In this document: positions 1 to 12,642 of the stretch, piece after piece
How positions within the stretch are numbered: position 1 is the first letter of the stretch
Layout: every line of letters starts with the position of its first letter
From: Sphagnum magellanicum
Lineage: Eukaryota > Streptophyta > Sphagnopsida > Sphagnales > Sphagnaceae
Reading direction: 5' to 3'
Length of the DNA stretch: 64,000 bases
NCBI GenBank assembly: GCA_021904315.1
Contig: CM038919.1
Location: 434,001 to 498,000 of the forward strand
Program-made: the position numbers and the translations under genes
Notes under the pieces: model-generated
The model's input: only the letters and a program-made list of their open reading frames with translations
Database searches by the model: none
Told to the model about the DNA's origin: nothing

Positions 1-40
1 TAGACAAAAACCTAAGGGATGAACTGGGGTTTGAAATTAG

Positions 41-1782
41 GTGGTAAACTTCCCATTCCCAACTGCACCAGAGCCAGCAGCTCTTATCGAGGCAGAGAAA
101 TGCCTGCATGCACTCTTTGCCTTAGACTCAGATACAGGGATGCTGACTCCGACTGGCCAAGCTATGGCAGTGTATCCGATCAGCCCCCGCCATGCACGCA
201 TGCTGCTAGCTGCTCTTCATGCTGCACAGGACATGGAGGGCAAGGGAGACAGGAAGGGTGCAAGAGTGGTTGCAGCCTTTGCAGTAGCAGCAGCTGCTGC
301 AATGAGCCTTGAAAATCCCTTTCTCAGAGAAATAGGCATTGGTGAGGATGCATTATCATCTACCTTGACTCAAGCTGGAGGTAACACCACAAAAAAAGGA
401 TCTGCAGCCAGCAGCAAAGACACAAATGCCATGAGACAAATTACCAAGGAAGCTGAATTGGAATCTGGTGATGGGGTTAAATTGTCAAAAGGAGAGGATG
501 AAGACTGGACCGAGGCAGACAAGGTAAGAAGAAAACAGAGACGTGCAGCAGCAAACAGAGCCCACAGTAGATTTCGAAATGTTCACAGTGATCCATTGAG
601 CGTTGTGAATGCCTTGTGGGCTTATGAAAAGGCTGAAAATCGAGACAAGTTTAGTGAGCTCCACTATCTTCATGCAAAGACTATGCAAGAGATGGCAAAT
701 TTACGCCAACAGTTGTCAAAACTTGTGATTCAGCATGGCTGTGATGCCGAAGCCCAGTTGATTGGCAAGATTGACGATCAGAGGGCATCTCATTTGACCA
801 AAGATTTCCTTGTTGAAAGTGCAAAGACTTGGCAAGACCTGGACAACCATACATTAAGCCAGGAGCAAGAGACAGTTCTTCAACAAGCCATTTGTGCAGG
901 CTGGGCTGACCGAGTTTCCCGCCGGTTAAGTGCTCAGGAACGAGCACAGCAAGCTGATGGGAAACACCGAAAAGCCATCAGGTCTGCTTCTACCAACATT
1001 GATTGCCTCTTTTCTTTCTTCCCTTAAGGTTAGGGCGGAAAAGGTCCAGACTGTTTTCTCTCACCAAGATGTTGAAATGCTTCATAACTTTTGTTTGAGC
1101 TGTATCTTTCTGCAGATATCAAGCATGTGCTGTGGAAGAATTGGTCTATCTTCATCCATCATCAGCAGTTGCTAAAGAGGCTCCTGAATTTGTAGTGTAC
1201 AACGAAATTATTACAGGAAATAGGCCGTACATGTGGGGTGTGACACGTGTGGATGCACGATGGCTTGTATCACATGCCACCCCACTTTGCACTTTCTCAA
1301 AGCCACTGGCAGATCCCCCTCCTTGGTATGACTCACTTGGTGACCAAGTCATGTGTTGGGTTTCTCCAAGCTTCGGCCCCCATCTATGGGAGCTTCCATC
1401 CCATGCTTTCCCAATGAAGAGCAGCAAGATCCGAGTTGCACTCTTTGCTTCTGCTTTATTGCAAGGCAAGGTATTTCCATCACTAGGTAACCTGCTGCCC
1501 TTTCTAGCTGCTGACCCTAGCATTATCTATAAGCCTGAATCAATGGGTCAACCCCGGGTGGGTGAGCTTTTGCATAAGCTTGGGGCAGGGTTGAACGCCA
1601 TTGACTCACGCAGCAAGCTTGCATCTGCTTGGGCACAAGATTCAACATTTCTCTATTCTGAAATTTTGGCATGGGTTCAAAAACGTTACCAATCAAAACT
1701 GCAAGATGTGTGGCACTGTGCACAGCAAGAAGCCAAGATGGATGTCACTGAGCTTTATGGTAGCAGGAAGAGAAAAATATAG
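41..1782 (+). CDS. DEAH-box RNA helicase, DHX37/Dhr1 (Ecm16) type, C-terminal part (partial gene)
   Basis: Two exons are visible, 41-981 and 1116-1782; the 134-bp intron has GT and AG ends and the join restores one frame (phase 2). The fragment is 535 residues. It opens with VVNFPFPT, the conserved stretch after the second RecA domain of DHX37-type helicases. The HA2 (ratchet) region follows (EAEKCLHALFALDS, YPISPRHARMLL), and the exon 2 part (NRPYMWGVTRVDARWL, WVSPSFGPHLWELP) matches the OB-fold region and C-terminal extension of this subfamily. An AG acceptor at 39-40, preceded by an in-frame stop, fixes the exon start; the DEAH core is outside the window. Family role (known, not seen here): DHX37/Dhr1 unwinds U3 snoRNA from pre-40S rRNA in the nucleolus; the Arabidopsis relative is FASCIATED STEM 4. 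The protein ends in a basic LYGSRKRKI tail. Confidence 0.93.
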
Positions 1783-2042
1783 GTCTGAATGAATTTTAAT
1801 GTTCAGCGAGAAAGCCAAGATTGATGTAACTGAGCTCTATGGTAGAAACAAGAGGAAAAAGAAGACTGAGCTCTAATGTAGCGAGAAGAGGAAAACATAA
1901 GTCTGAATGTTAGGTGCAGCAAGAAAGCCCAGATGAATGTCATTGAGCTTTACAGTAGCAAAGAAGAAACCCATGGGTCTGAATGTTTAATGCCCAGTGA
2001 GAAGCAAAGATGGATGTCATTGAGCTATTTGAGATGAAAATA
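1724..2042 (+). repeat. Degenerate tandem copies of the helicase gene's last codons
   Basis: The final coding stretch of the helicase (about 1724-1803: AAGCCAAGATGGATGTCACT ... GAGCTTTATGGTAGCAGGAAG, then GTCTGAATG) is echoed three times downstream, near 1804-1915, 1916-1994 and 1995-2042. Each copy keeps an AGC/AAG-rich start, GATGTxA(C/T)TGAGCT and usually GTCTGAATG. The copies are 80-110 bp long and interrupted by small indels. They lie after the stop codon, so they are probably 3' UTR or flanking DNA. Confidence 0.8.
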
Positions 2043-2373
2043 TATGTATATCTCACCTTCAAAAAGGAAATGAGACACAGTGCAAGACAGAACACATTGG
2101 ACATCACTACTGAGCAACTGGGGTGGCTCCAGTGCAGCAGAATAGTTACTAAAACTTGGGATCTATTTTGTTGGTTTTGTACCATTTGCTGTCTCTAGGC
2201 TGTGAAAACTCCTGTATGTTTCAAATGTAGGCTATTCTTTAACCTATTGAGCTAATGTCTCATGTTCAGCAAGTTTCAACCAGTGTTGATCTCAGACTGT
2301 CTTTTTAGCATACTAGCCTGGTCCTGGTTTTGTGTACTTTTTTAAATGTTTGTACCAGCATAGTCCTAGAATT

Positions 2374-2458
2374 GGGTACTTTGGAAACTTTCTTACCAGC
2401 CTTGTCCTGATATTGGGTACTTTGGAAACTTTCTTACCAGCCTTGTCCTGATATTGGG
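2374..2458. repeat. 41-bp tandem duplication
   Basis: Two adjacent, nearly identical units containing GGTACTTTGGAAACTTTCTT and CCAGCCTTGTCCTGATATTG lie in non-coding DNA downstream of the helicase gene. Confidence 0.85.
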
Positions 2459-2639
2459 TCCAAGACTGGGTTTTAGTTGATATGATGCAGGAATGATCTG
2501 GTATTGAAGCTGATATGAGGTAAATATATACCTGATATTACTTCAGGTCCCTAGCAGATTGGTATAAAACTGGTACAAGGCTGGTATTTCCTCTGGTCAT
2601 ACCAATCTGGGAGGTTCTTTGCTATCAATGTTGATGGTT

Positions 2640-3110
2640 GAAGTCTATCTATGAAGGAAGGTAGTTTGTTTGTTTTGTTTTGTTTTGTTTTGTTTTGTAC
2701 TTATGAGATCCACTAAATCAGGATGCTTCAGATCTCGTTCTTGGTGTCTTTGGAAAGCTCTTGAGGAGGAATGTGCATTGGCTTGGTTTCATGGTGTTTG
2801 GACTTGCAGTGTAGAAGTTCTTGAATATTGAATGATTTCTTCACTGAAAATTAAATTATATCGTAGGTAAAAATTTTGGAGGAATTGGAATGTGCCTTTG
2901 GTGTTGTTGAAAAGATCTTGATGAGCAGAGGATTTAATGGAATCTATTTGGTAAGATTTGGATTCAGAATGTAGCAGATATTGATTTTGAAGTGATTTCT
3001 GCTGCCGAAAATTCAAATAAATTCCCCAGAACCAGGTTTTGGAAGGAAAAATCAGTTGAGGACGTGGTAACGATTGGGCCAACAGCACAGGCGACACTAA
3101 TCAGTATTGA
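2640..3110 (+). repeat. Dispersed repeat family, copy A
   Basis: It shares an ordered set of blocks with copies near 18990 and 51185: TCTATCTA(C/T)GAAGGAA followed by a TTTG-rich run, TTGGAAAGCT followed by an AGAGG-like block, a second TTG(G/A)AAAG block with TTGATGAG, and (shared with the 51185 copy) GGGCCA(A)CAGCACA(A/G)GC. It includes a (TTTTG)n microsatellite at about 2668-2698. No terminal repeats or coding capacity were recognised. Confidence 0.6.
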
Positions 3111-5868
3111 TGCCAAGCACATGCCTATATATCAGACTTACGCAGGTTTCAACATTTGAAATTAGAGAGTTTTCTTCAATCACATAGGCAAGTTTGAATT
3201 TTCCTTCCTGCTTCAGAAAGTCACATCTCTCTTCCATATTGTACTATTGAATCTAGTGCAATATGCCAAAAGTGGGAACAAGAACTTGGTCTTTTTGCAA
3301 GTATCGGGCTTTAAAGTTTGCATCCTTTGTGAGTACTTGCAAGTGGGGCAGGGCGAAAGCATGTACCTAACTTGAATATTTTAGGATAAAAAAATGTATA
3401 TCCATTTTTAGTGGACTTTTGAAGTTCAGAAATAGGAATTGATCAGTTCATTAAAATGGTAAAAAATTGAAAGGCTCCTATGAAATTTCCATTCCAAATT
3501 AAGTTGAAATCATATTTGCATAAGACTCTACAGTAAGTTTATTTCAATTTTCAGTTTTTTTTCAAAATGTGCATATTTTCAGTATTTTCATTTAAGATTT
3601 TATTAATATGGAGTTGATTTTTTTTTATAAATTGACTTTATTACCATTTAATCAATGATACCACATTAAATTATAAGTTTTAACATTCTCGAATGGACTT
3701 GTGCAAAATTAATCTTTTTTCAAAAAGTGAGCCATCATATCGTACATTTACCCAAATCACATTTTTTTTCAATGATGAAAATTATTGATTGTTTGTCAAA
3801 ATGATGACAATGACATTGTTTATAATGCATAGTTCCCTCAATGTCAACAACAATATTTGTTTATCTTAAGCCTATCAATAACTATATGGCATTAAGCATG
3901 ATATAACATCAACTCTTACATTTGTTTTGTTAATTTGTGTAGCAAAACAAATAACAACCCTCTAGGCTCACCCAAGGTATCAATGGTAACTCCGTAAAAT
4001 GACAACAATGAAAAGAAAAATAAATAAGGAACACATTTTTTAGCTTTTCACATTGAAACAAGAAAAGTGTGCAAAAGATTCAAGATGGGACTAGGACAAA
4101 ATGACATTCATAAGCACCTTTCAATCAATTCATTTGCACAACCCAAACAATGCAAATAATTAAAACCAATAAAATCAAAACTAGTTCACATACTTACTTT
4201 AAATTCACACTAGATTCATATAAACTAGACTTGGGAGAACACACCAACCTCCACCCTATTATATATTTTTAAGTTGTTTGGTAAAGTCACATTGAAATGA
4301 CATTTTTTTTAGGAATCCCAAAATGGATTCCCAAAACTAAAACACATAATGTTTCAAATATTTGAAACATCATAAATTTTTCAAAACATGTTCAAAACAC
4401 ACATATTTTGATAAGGTTTATTTTGAACACGTGAGCTTAAAATCTTGTAATTATCATCAAGATATTTTCAAAAAGCTAAAAATATCATGATTTGAAAGTG
4501 ATTTCATCCCACAAATTGCTGTCTAAACCTTTTAAACTCCCAAAAACTAAAAATCTTAAAGAAACATGCCCTTGACTCTCAAAAGTCTTCCACCTTGTGT
4601 GAGAATATATTTCCCTCACTTTGTGTCTTGACATTATTCTTATGCCCAAATCTTGCAATGCTTCAACCTTAATTGCGAACCAAAAACTAATGTTGTGATA
4701 AGAGAAACAAACTTGATCACCCATATTGGATGTAGACTTTGAATGAATGTATGTTTATAACATTTCCCTTGACAATTGTCTATTGAGCTAATGATTTCAA
4801 AAATTGCTCAAATCTACAAACTAATTATATTATATTCATAATTGTTGTCATTGTTGTTTGTCAATTAACAAGAATAAATGTGAAGCATTTTTGTATTAGT
4901 TTTAGGAGTGAGTAGGAATTCTATTTGAAAGTGCTTCTATGATTTTAAGATCATACCTCCATTTTGTGTTGATCTTGGCATCACTTTGGTATTTCAACTT
5001 CTCACATAAAAGTATTAGTAGAAATGTCATAGAAATTTAACTTAGAATTTGAGATAAGAGAAAACACTAGTTAAATCTCACATCAAAATATTAAGCAAAC
5101 TTTTCTTGTGTTTAATTGTATGTGTAAGGATGTGTCAAATTTTCATCTTGTCCCACAAGGTTCAAATGGAGGAGTGCTTGAGGTTCTTATGTCAAATCTG
5201 TGTTTGCAACTTGGTTAAATTGTTTTGAGAATAAGAAATATGTACAATAGTTCCTAGAAACACAACAATTAGAAAACATCCCACTTTTGAAAACAAAATT
5301 TGTACATGATTGATTTGATCATCCAAGATATTCATAGTTGTTCCTACACACACACACCATTCCACCTTCTTGTTCATTAACTCCTTATCACTTGATATTT
5401 ACTTTTGAGGAGGAAACATTTAGAGTTTCACTTTGACAAAAGCATTGCTTCTATTGTAAGTTTTATGCCATGCTAATTGATCCCAACCATGGTTATCTAG
5501 AAAATCTTATAAATTATAAAAGTACCAACCAACAACCATCGTAATGTTTGAGGAAATGACATCAACAATGGAGAGACCAACAAATGGCCATGCATATTGA
5601 GTTAGTAAGTTGCCCACCCCTAGTACTAGTCCTCCTATTAATGCAAAACCCCATCGATGGCCAATTCTCTTCCAAGAATAGCATTACCTCGACAGAGTAA
5701 TAGAAGTTGAAGAATGGGTCAGCTACACTTTCTTATGACAACAAAAACCTTGTAAAACAGCTTCCCTTTGGTCTTGGGGGAAGAACTTGGAGAGAATTAG
5801 ATCTTAGTTAAAGAAGCTCATGATTGTTAGAGATTGGTCAGATTCTCTAGCTCCAAAATCCATCTTGT
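3111..5868. other. AT-rich intergenic stretch without recognisable genes
   Basis: The sequence is AT-rich, with many poly(A)/poly(T) runs and short unconserved reading frames only. I saw no domain, RNA gene or terminal repeat. Confidence 0.6.
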
Positions 5869-5870
5869 TG

Positions 5871-6046
5871 TGTAATTCAAAGAAGTTTAAGGAGGTTTTG
5901 GTGTTGCAAAGACACAATGTTGAATCACATGTTTTTGGTCCTTGTAGAAGGTACTTGGTGTAACTCAAAGAAGTTCAAGAAGGTTTTGATGTTGCAAAGA
6001 CACAATGTTGAATCACGTGTTTTTGGTGCTTGTAGAAGGTACTTGG
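5871..6046. repeat. 88-bp tandem duplication
   Basis: Two adjacent units share TCAAAGAAGTT, GTTGCAAAGACACAATGTTG and TTGTAGAAGGTACTTGGTGT with a period of about 88 bp and only a few mismatches. Confidence 0.85.
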
Positions 6047-6430
6047 TGTAACTAGGTAACTCAAGTGTGGAGCTTCCAATTTCTCCTATAGCTTGTGTTC
6101 AAAAGATTATGGCAATGAGGAGATTTGTGATGGAGTAGTCCAAGTAGATGTGCATAAGGTTATGACCCTATCCAAACAATACCAAAGATGATTTCATGGC
6201 CAAAATCATCTTTGGTTGGATGAAATACTATGCAACACTAAAGTCATCCCTCCTAAACCAGCTCCAATTTTACCATTGTCAATAGAATTTTTAAAAACGT
6301 TTTCTCAAAAAAAAGAAAAAGAAAATAAGGAATTTTATTTCATTTCATAAATAAATTTTCAGGAAAACAAAAAAAGAAAAGTTTGGTTTCATATCGGGAT
6401 AGGAAAACCCAAAACGAAATGCACCCCCGT

Positions 6431-6640
6431 CTTGGGACCTCAAATCCTGACACGCCCCCCTGTCTTAGGACCTATTGTTACGCCTCCCACCTTGGGACCT
6501 CAAATCCTGACACGCCCCCCTGTCTTAGGACCTATTGTCACGCCTCCTACCTTGGGACCTACAATGCCGCGTCTTGGGACCTATTGTGGCTCCCATCTTG
6601 GGACCTCCGGTGTTTCTCCCCTTGGGACCTCAATCCTGCA
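6431..6640 (+). repeat. 60-bp tandem repeat and CTTGGGACCT array in the 5' region of the splicing-factor gene
   Basis: Units 6431-6490 and 6491-6550 differ at only two of 60 positions. The core CTTGGGACCT then recurs at shorter spacing to about 6630. The array lies directly upstream of the gene at 6672. The period is a multiple of three and the frame is open, so the array could be translated as an LGP-rich peptide if an upstream start were used. The more likely reading is promoter or 5' UTR. Confidence 0.85.
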
Positions 6641-6671
6641 AGGCCCAAAGCTTGCAGAGCTTGAGGAGTGC

Positions 6672-9600
6672 ATGTTGGCGATGGCGCAGGTCACTGCAGA
6701 TCACAGTAGTCTCGTTGGTGTTGGGCAGGAAAATCCGGAGATGGTTTCTGGAGGAGGAGAAGGAGGAGGAGGAGGAGGAGGCGAAGGTGCTGAAGTCTGG
6801 GAGCATGGCGCAAACGGAGCAGGAGGAGGAGGTGTACAGCAGGTGGATGTGGATGATGATTTTGCGAGATGGCAGGAGGAGATACGGCAGGCAGAGGAGG
6901 AGGCCGAGGCAATGAAGGCGGGGAAAGGCAGGCGTTACCACGCTGATTTCCGAAAGCGTGAGGGAGAGACTAAGGCGCAGTGGACGATGCCCGCAGTGGA
7001 AGCAAAGGAAGAAGAGGAGAGGCCGCAGAATCCACCGGAAGGAGAGGAGGAGTTCATTGATGATGATGGCACTGTCTACAGATGGGACCATGCACTGAAG
7101 GCGTGGGCTCCGCAGGTTCTTTTTCTTCTTCTTTCTTCTCTTCTTCGTCTTCTTCTTTTGTATCGCCTTTCACATGTTTTAGGGTTTGTACATGTTTCGA
7201 AGGAACGGTTGTCTAAGACATGTATAGTGAGCGAGGTTGTACCGATTGAGGCATGAGGGGAACATATTCAGCTCGTAACATTGCCTTAGCCATGTTACAT
7301 TATCTGTGACAGTGATTTCAATCACTCCTTTGAAACTGGATTACCGTCAACCTCTATACAAATCTTTTGTTGATCATGAGGATGTTGATTCCATGTTTGT
7401 TTTCTGTGCAATCACACCACTAAGTGGTGATACTAGGCAGCTCCATGTAAACCATCCTAAACGCCATTTACTTTTCATTATACATACTTTTGTTCATACC
7501 AGTGTGTGTTTTTTGTTTTTTGTTTGTTCTGTCTTTCCTAGTTGGTTCTTTCTGTGGCTTCATGAGGAAGTGTTAACCTTGCTGTTTTTTCTTCATCATG
7601 AGAATGGAGATTCCTCTATTCTTATGAAAGATATTCTCATTATACATATGACTGTGGACTACATTATGAGTGTGGTTTGTTATTGCAATTCTGGATTGCC
7701 ATGGAAGACTGCTTTTCCTATCTCTTTCTCCATCTCTGTTTTTGTCTCAGAGATCAGAATCTGGTGGAATGACATCTCTCAGTACACTTATCATGTGGAG
7801 AATATGGAGATTATAGTCAATTTCATTACATAGTGAAATGGCGACATCTGACTGCTCCTTTGCTCTGCTTTTGTCCTCCTTTCTCACTGTCTCCTTCCCT
7901 TTCTGCTACAATTGGGTGTTAGGACTAGGCCACAAAGCATTTTTGTTCCTCCCACATGTGAGATTTTTGGTCTCTGAATTTTAGTTCACAAATCCATATG
8001 TTTCATCAATTTTGTGGTAGTGGAGATTGGTATGAGATAATTGAATCTGACAGTTGCAGAGGAAGCAGCAGGGTCTTTCAGGGTTGCCAGCCTATGGAGC
8101 AGAGGAGATGACTTATGTGCAAGAGGAGGAGGTGTTGCCAGCTCTACCAGTGGCCATGCCAGCCTATGAGGATGATGAGGAACCCCTCAGCTCTCTCCCT
8201 GAAGATCCTGAAGTGAAGCCTGGAGCAAAGCGCAAAAGTTCTCAAGTAGAGGAGCTGCCAAAGAAGGTGAGTATATAGTTCAGCTGTGCAGCTTGCTCAG
8301 AGAAGCACTGGTTGGATTGTATTTGGTATGTCTGAACAGTACCATTACAGTTTGATTGTAGCTCTGAGAGTTCTCTCATGCCTGAAGTTGGATGTTGGGG
8401 CAATGTTACACAGGAACCTACAAAAGAACCGGAGGCTTGGTTTGATCTTAAGGTCAACACACATGTCTATATTGATGGCTTACCTGAGGATGCCACTATT
8501 GAAGAGGTATGTACTGAAACAATGCAACTCTGTTGTAGGTTTGGGTATACCTGTTCGATGTTTATTCTGAATCAAGGATGCCATTTGGGTCCACATTCAT
8601 GGCTGATCTGAGGATGCCATTCTTGAAGAGGACTGTGTTGTGGAAGGATTTATAACCCTGTCAAAGGTTTTGAGTACATCTGTGGGGTAGATGCTACAGT
8701 CCAGAAGGAGGCTAATTACAAGTTTCTTGACAGTGACTCATGTTTGAAAGATCAGGTGCCAGTAGAAATCTTTGTCTTCTAGTCTCTGATGAGTTGTATG
8801 AGCATGCTGTGGTGATATTTTGGAGTTTGGTGGGATTACTCTCATTCAATTGAATTTTCAGGTGGTGGAAGTCTTTTCCAAGTGTGGCCTCATTAAGGAG
8901 GTGAAAGCTTATGCCCACCCTTTAGGCTTAAGTAGAGTAGCTGTTTGTTGGCCCAAAGCTTCATTGGTACATGTATCTTCATTCCTCATCAAGATAGTGA
9001 TCACTTCAGAGCTCTCGGTGTACTCATAACTTCTGTGAGTGTGCAGGACCCTGAGACTAAACAGCCTCGCATAAAGCTCTATGTGAACAGAGAAACTGGA
9101 AAGCAAAAAGGAGATGGTTTGGTTACATATTTGAAGGTGGTTCTTATTACCTTGCCTTAGGTAGAGAGATAATGCAATGTGGATCATGCTGACTTTGACA
9201 AATTGTAAATTGCATGGGATATTTTCAGTGTCAAAATTAGGGTTGTATTTCATGGGAGAGTCATCTGCTTTTCCAGCTTATCTGGAGAACATGCTGTATG
9301 GAGTGGCATATGGTTGGTAAAATGACTATGTGACAATTTTCTATGCTAGTCTGGGTCTAGTGTTGTCCATGTGTGATGTCATGTTGTGGTTGGTGGCAGG
9401 AACCATCAGTGGAATTAGCACTAAAGATTTTGGACGGGACCCCACTGAGACCAGGGGGACGACCAATCATGTCTGTGACACGTGCTAAGTTCGAACAAAA
9501 AGGTGCTTATTGACCATTTGTTCTATCTGGAGAAGCTTCTAGTTTTGAGCTGAAGCCCAGTCTTACCATTTTTCCTGCAAATGGGACAACATGGTGTGTT

Positions 9601-11779
9601 CTGTTCCATAAGGATAAGCATAGCACTTCTCATTGCTTCCAGAAACATAGCAGAAACTCATGATGCTGACTTGTATATAATTGTTTGTCCTTAGTTTTGA
9701 GTAGAGTGTTGTATGGTAGCCTACAACCACTGTTGGAAGCTGCTGAAGTCCATGGGGAGTATTGCAGCTCATCAGAGCCATTTATGATGAAGTTGGTGGT
9801 CTGATACTTTGTGATTGACACTCACAAGGTTATGGCTGCACTCATTCTTCTCATGTTTATTTGGTTTTTCCAGAACTTGTGTGACAGTTGCCTTGAAAAT
9901 GTTTTGTGGAATTTTCTCTGCAATCTTATCTGTATGTATGTGTGTGTAAATAGAGATAGATAAACTAAATGTTATATATTTACTTTATTTCCTCTAGAAT
10001 ATTCATGGCAAGGAGAAGAGATTTTCATGCTTTGGAAGTGTGTGTAAGCAGGGGAAGTATTTGTGAAGAAGCAGCAAAATAAGCAGAAGAAAAAGAAGCT
10101 GAAGCAGCAGGAGCAAAGAGCACTTGGATGGGGTATGTCAGATAGCAGCCCTGTGTTTGACCTTCTCCAATTGACATCTTCTGTACATTTGGTGCACTCG
10201 TCAACTTCCTATGTTATTTTTTGATAATATCTAGATTCCAGGTGAAGCAAAATTCCTATGCTCTTTTGTGTTTCTGCAGGAGGTTTTGATGATAAAAAGA
10301 AAGAGGAACCCATGACTGTGATCTTGAAGCACATGTTTACACGTGCAGAACTCCTGGTTTGATTTTTTGCCCATATTTTTTATCCTGACAATAATTTTTC
10401 CTTGTCATCAACTTATTTGGGCTTACTGAGAGGATAGTTGGTGCAATTGGTCTGGAAGAAACTGATTTGAGAAGAGGGACTAGGGGCATGGTGGTACTGT
10501 TGCATAGAGTATGATTCTGGAGTGTAAAGCTTGCATGCAGGGAACCTGAAAGTGTCAAAGAACCTGTTGTTACTTTGATTTGTAGTTTGTCAATGTCATC
10601 CTGAACATAACACATTGTTTGAGCTTCACTCAAAGCAAATGCTGGTTTATCTTCTGCAGGCTGATCCAAGTTTGCTACCAGAGGTAGAGGAAGATGTTAT
10701 GGCAGAGTGCACCAAGATTGGACCCATCGACAGACTTAGGGTAAGTAAGCATAAAAGGGAAGTGTTACAGAAGTTCACTGCTGTTGGATGTTACATTGAC
10801 TTAGGATGTCTAGGTTAAGCATTCATGCCACTGTGTACAATATCAGGCATCATTCAAGTGTGAGTTCAAGCTGATGACAGAAGTTGAAAGACTAGTGCAA
10901 GTGGCTTTTTACTTGTTAACTTGTATAAATCTCTTCACCCTTGGGTTTAGGCTCCTATTGCTATCATTTGAAGTGAAGCACAGTTTGACATCATCCCATA
11001 AGATTTCATGGCACCCATTGGAGGTGCATGTCACTGCTGAAGTGTGTTGAAGAAACCACCATGTAGTTATGAACCAAAACAGAAGCCTTTGGCTCTTCCC
11101 CCTTCTTTGCTCTTTATGCATTCTTGCAATTAGTAGAGGAGGTGCCTAAGATGGTTAAACTGTGTAACTGCAGGTGTATGAGAATCACCCAGAGGGTGTG
11201 GTCATGGTGAAGTTCAAGGACAAACAGGCTGGCCTGAAATGCATACAAATCATGAATGGTCGCTGGTATGGTTTTTCTCCCTGTATAGGCATGGATGTGC
11301 CAGGCTCTTTAGAAATCGACTTATTGCTAAGTATTGTCTCTGTGCTCAGTAGGGAATCTGCTAATGATGAACTCCATGTGGGAATAGATAAAGCTCAGAA
11401 ATATAATTGCCAGCCTTGAAACATACCCAGTCACTGGTTCTTGTCATCTGCCTTGTTGGAGATTAAGAGGACAATGTTCAGTCCTCAATCCATCCAATCA
11501 CTTTCTCTGATGCAGTTGATGATCTCAGACAGGTTCTTACATAGCTTCTGTTCTTGGATGTAACAAAAGCATTTGAATAATGCTGCCAACCCTTCACAGA
11601 GCAAAGAGCATTGACAGGAAAAATAAACCCTTCTGTTTGTGATATTCTTGTCCAGGTTTGGTGGAAAACAGATCGAAGCATATGAGGACACTGGGCTTGT
11701 GAATTATGCATTGGTGCGTGATGCTGCAGAAGAAGAGGCAAGGTTGGAACAATTTGGGAGAGAGCTGGAAGCTGAATAG
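6672..11779 (+). CDS. Tat-SF1/Cus2/ELF9-like splicing factor with RRM and UHM domains
   Basis: Eleven exons assemble into one frame of about 476 residues: 6672-7115, 8060-8266, 8414-8506, 8862-8900, 9047-9136, 9400-9502, 10052-10132, 10280-10356, 10660-10740, 11174-11265 and 11656-11779. All introns are GT-AG and all phases agree. The N-terminus is Gly/Glu-rich and contains [16 protein letters not shown], a Tat-SF1 hallmark. RRM1 (about 233-325) has the RNP2 core VYIDGL. A lysine/glutamine-rich linker follows. The second domain (about 364-460) has GRWFGGKQI; the RWF at 435-437 is typical of U2AF-homology motifs, which bind tryptophan ligands of SF3b1-type partners. Known relatives act at U2 snRNP or branch-site recognition; Arabidopsis ELF9 affects flowering. 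The start is uncertain: in-frame ATGs occur at 6564, 6672 and 6681. Exon 4 is only 39 bp. Confidence 0.93.
7116..8059 (+). other. Intron 1 of the Tat-SF1-like gene (944 bp)
   Basis: The intron is T-rich, bounded by CAG|GTTCTT and TTGCAG|AGG. It contains an open stretch (7306-7833) with no recognisable domain and T-rich composition, which I treat as non-coding. Confidence 0.75.
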
Positions 11780-12620
11780 TATCAGTAGCTTGCAGTGTCA
11801 TTGAACTCTAAACAATCTGAGTTATCTTAATATGATCCAGCATGTCAAACTGCAGAGAGATCCAGAGTTGGTTTCCAGGATAGCCCTTTGAGTGAACAAA
11901 TTGTTACATTATGTCATCATCCAGCAGGTCAGATGGTCGCAAAGTTTTCCGGGCATGCTGGAAGTCATGAGAATTGTACAGGAGTCTTTTGCTTCTCAAC
12001 AAGACCTCTAGAATTCCTTCAAAACAAATTGTATAGGCACCTTCTGAGTTAAGGTGATTGTGGTCCTACATGGATCATCCAGCATCACCTTGATTGCTCA
12101 CCAGTACTGTAAGAAGAGATGTAATTTGCCCTATTGAAGTGATGGTGCGGTGGTAGGTCTATGGCACCTGGGATCCTTTGTTGGGATCTGTATGATTTCT
12201 TTCAGCTACTGGCTTGATGATATGCTTGGCAAGGTCTACTCAAAATTGCAGAAGACCCTAATTTCCACACTTGGATGCTTGGTTTGGTGAAGACAAGGAC
12301 AAGGAAACACATTGTACTTATGGGTATGTGTTGTGCAACAATGCAACTGCATGTAAAATGCAATGCGCCCTTGTAGCTCTGAGTTGTATAACATGATAAA
12401 ATTATAGATTTCATTGCAATCTTTGATTGGAAGCAAATTTTGCTGCTCCATGAAGAGAAGATCATGGAAAACTCTAAAGAAGAATGCCATCAAGAACACT
12501 GGGAAAGAGGACTAGAATCACAGGAGAACATGGTGGTGCTGGAGTCTCGAGCAGATTTTATTCCAAGTTAGCAGAAATTACGATAAACGAAAAAATGATT
12601 ACATGAAGGGTGCAAAGCTC
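11780..12620. other. 3' flank and intergenic spacer
   Basis: Between the Tat-SF1-like stop codon and the telo-box region of the next gene I see no conserved coding sequence; the short frames on both strands lack domains. Part of it is probably the 3' UTR of the splicing-factor gene. Confidence 0.55.
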
Positions 12621-12623
12621 ATA

Positions 12624-12642
12624 AAACCCTAAACCCTGGGCC
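12624..12642 (+). promoter_or_regulatory. Telo-box plus site II-like element upstream of the LYR gene
   Basis: AAACCCTAAACCCTGGGCC combines a telo-box (AAACCCTAA) with TGGGCC, the site II core. In plants this pair is known from promoters of ribosomal, mitochondrial-assembly and growth genes. It lies about 540 bp upstream of the LYR-protein start, so assignment to that gene is inference. Confidence 0.55.

Noticed and set aside
7306..7833. 175-residue open frame inside intron 1 of the Tat-SF1-like gene
   Set aside because: It has no start context, no domain, T-rich composition, and lies between well-supported splice sites.
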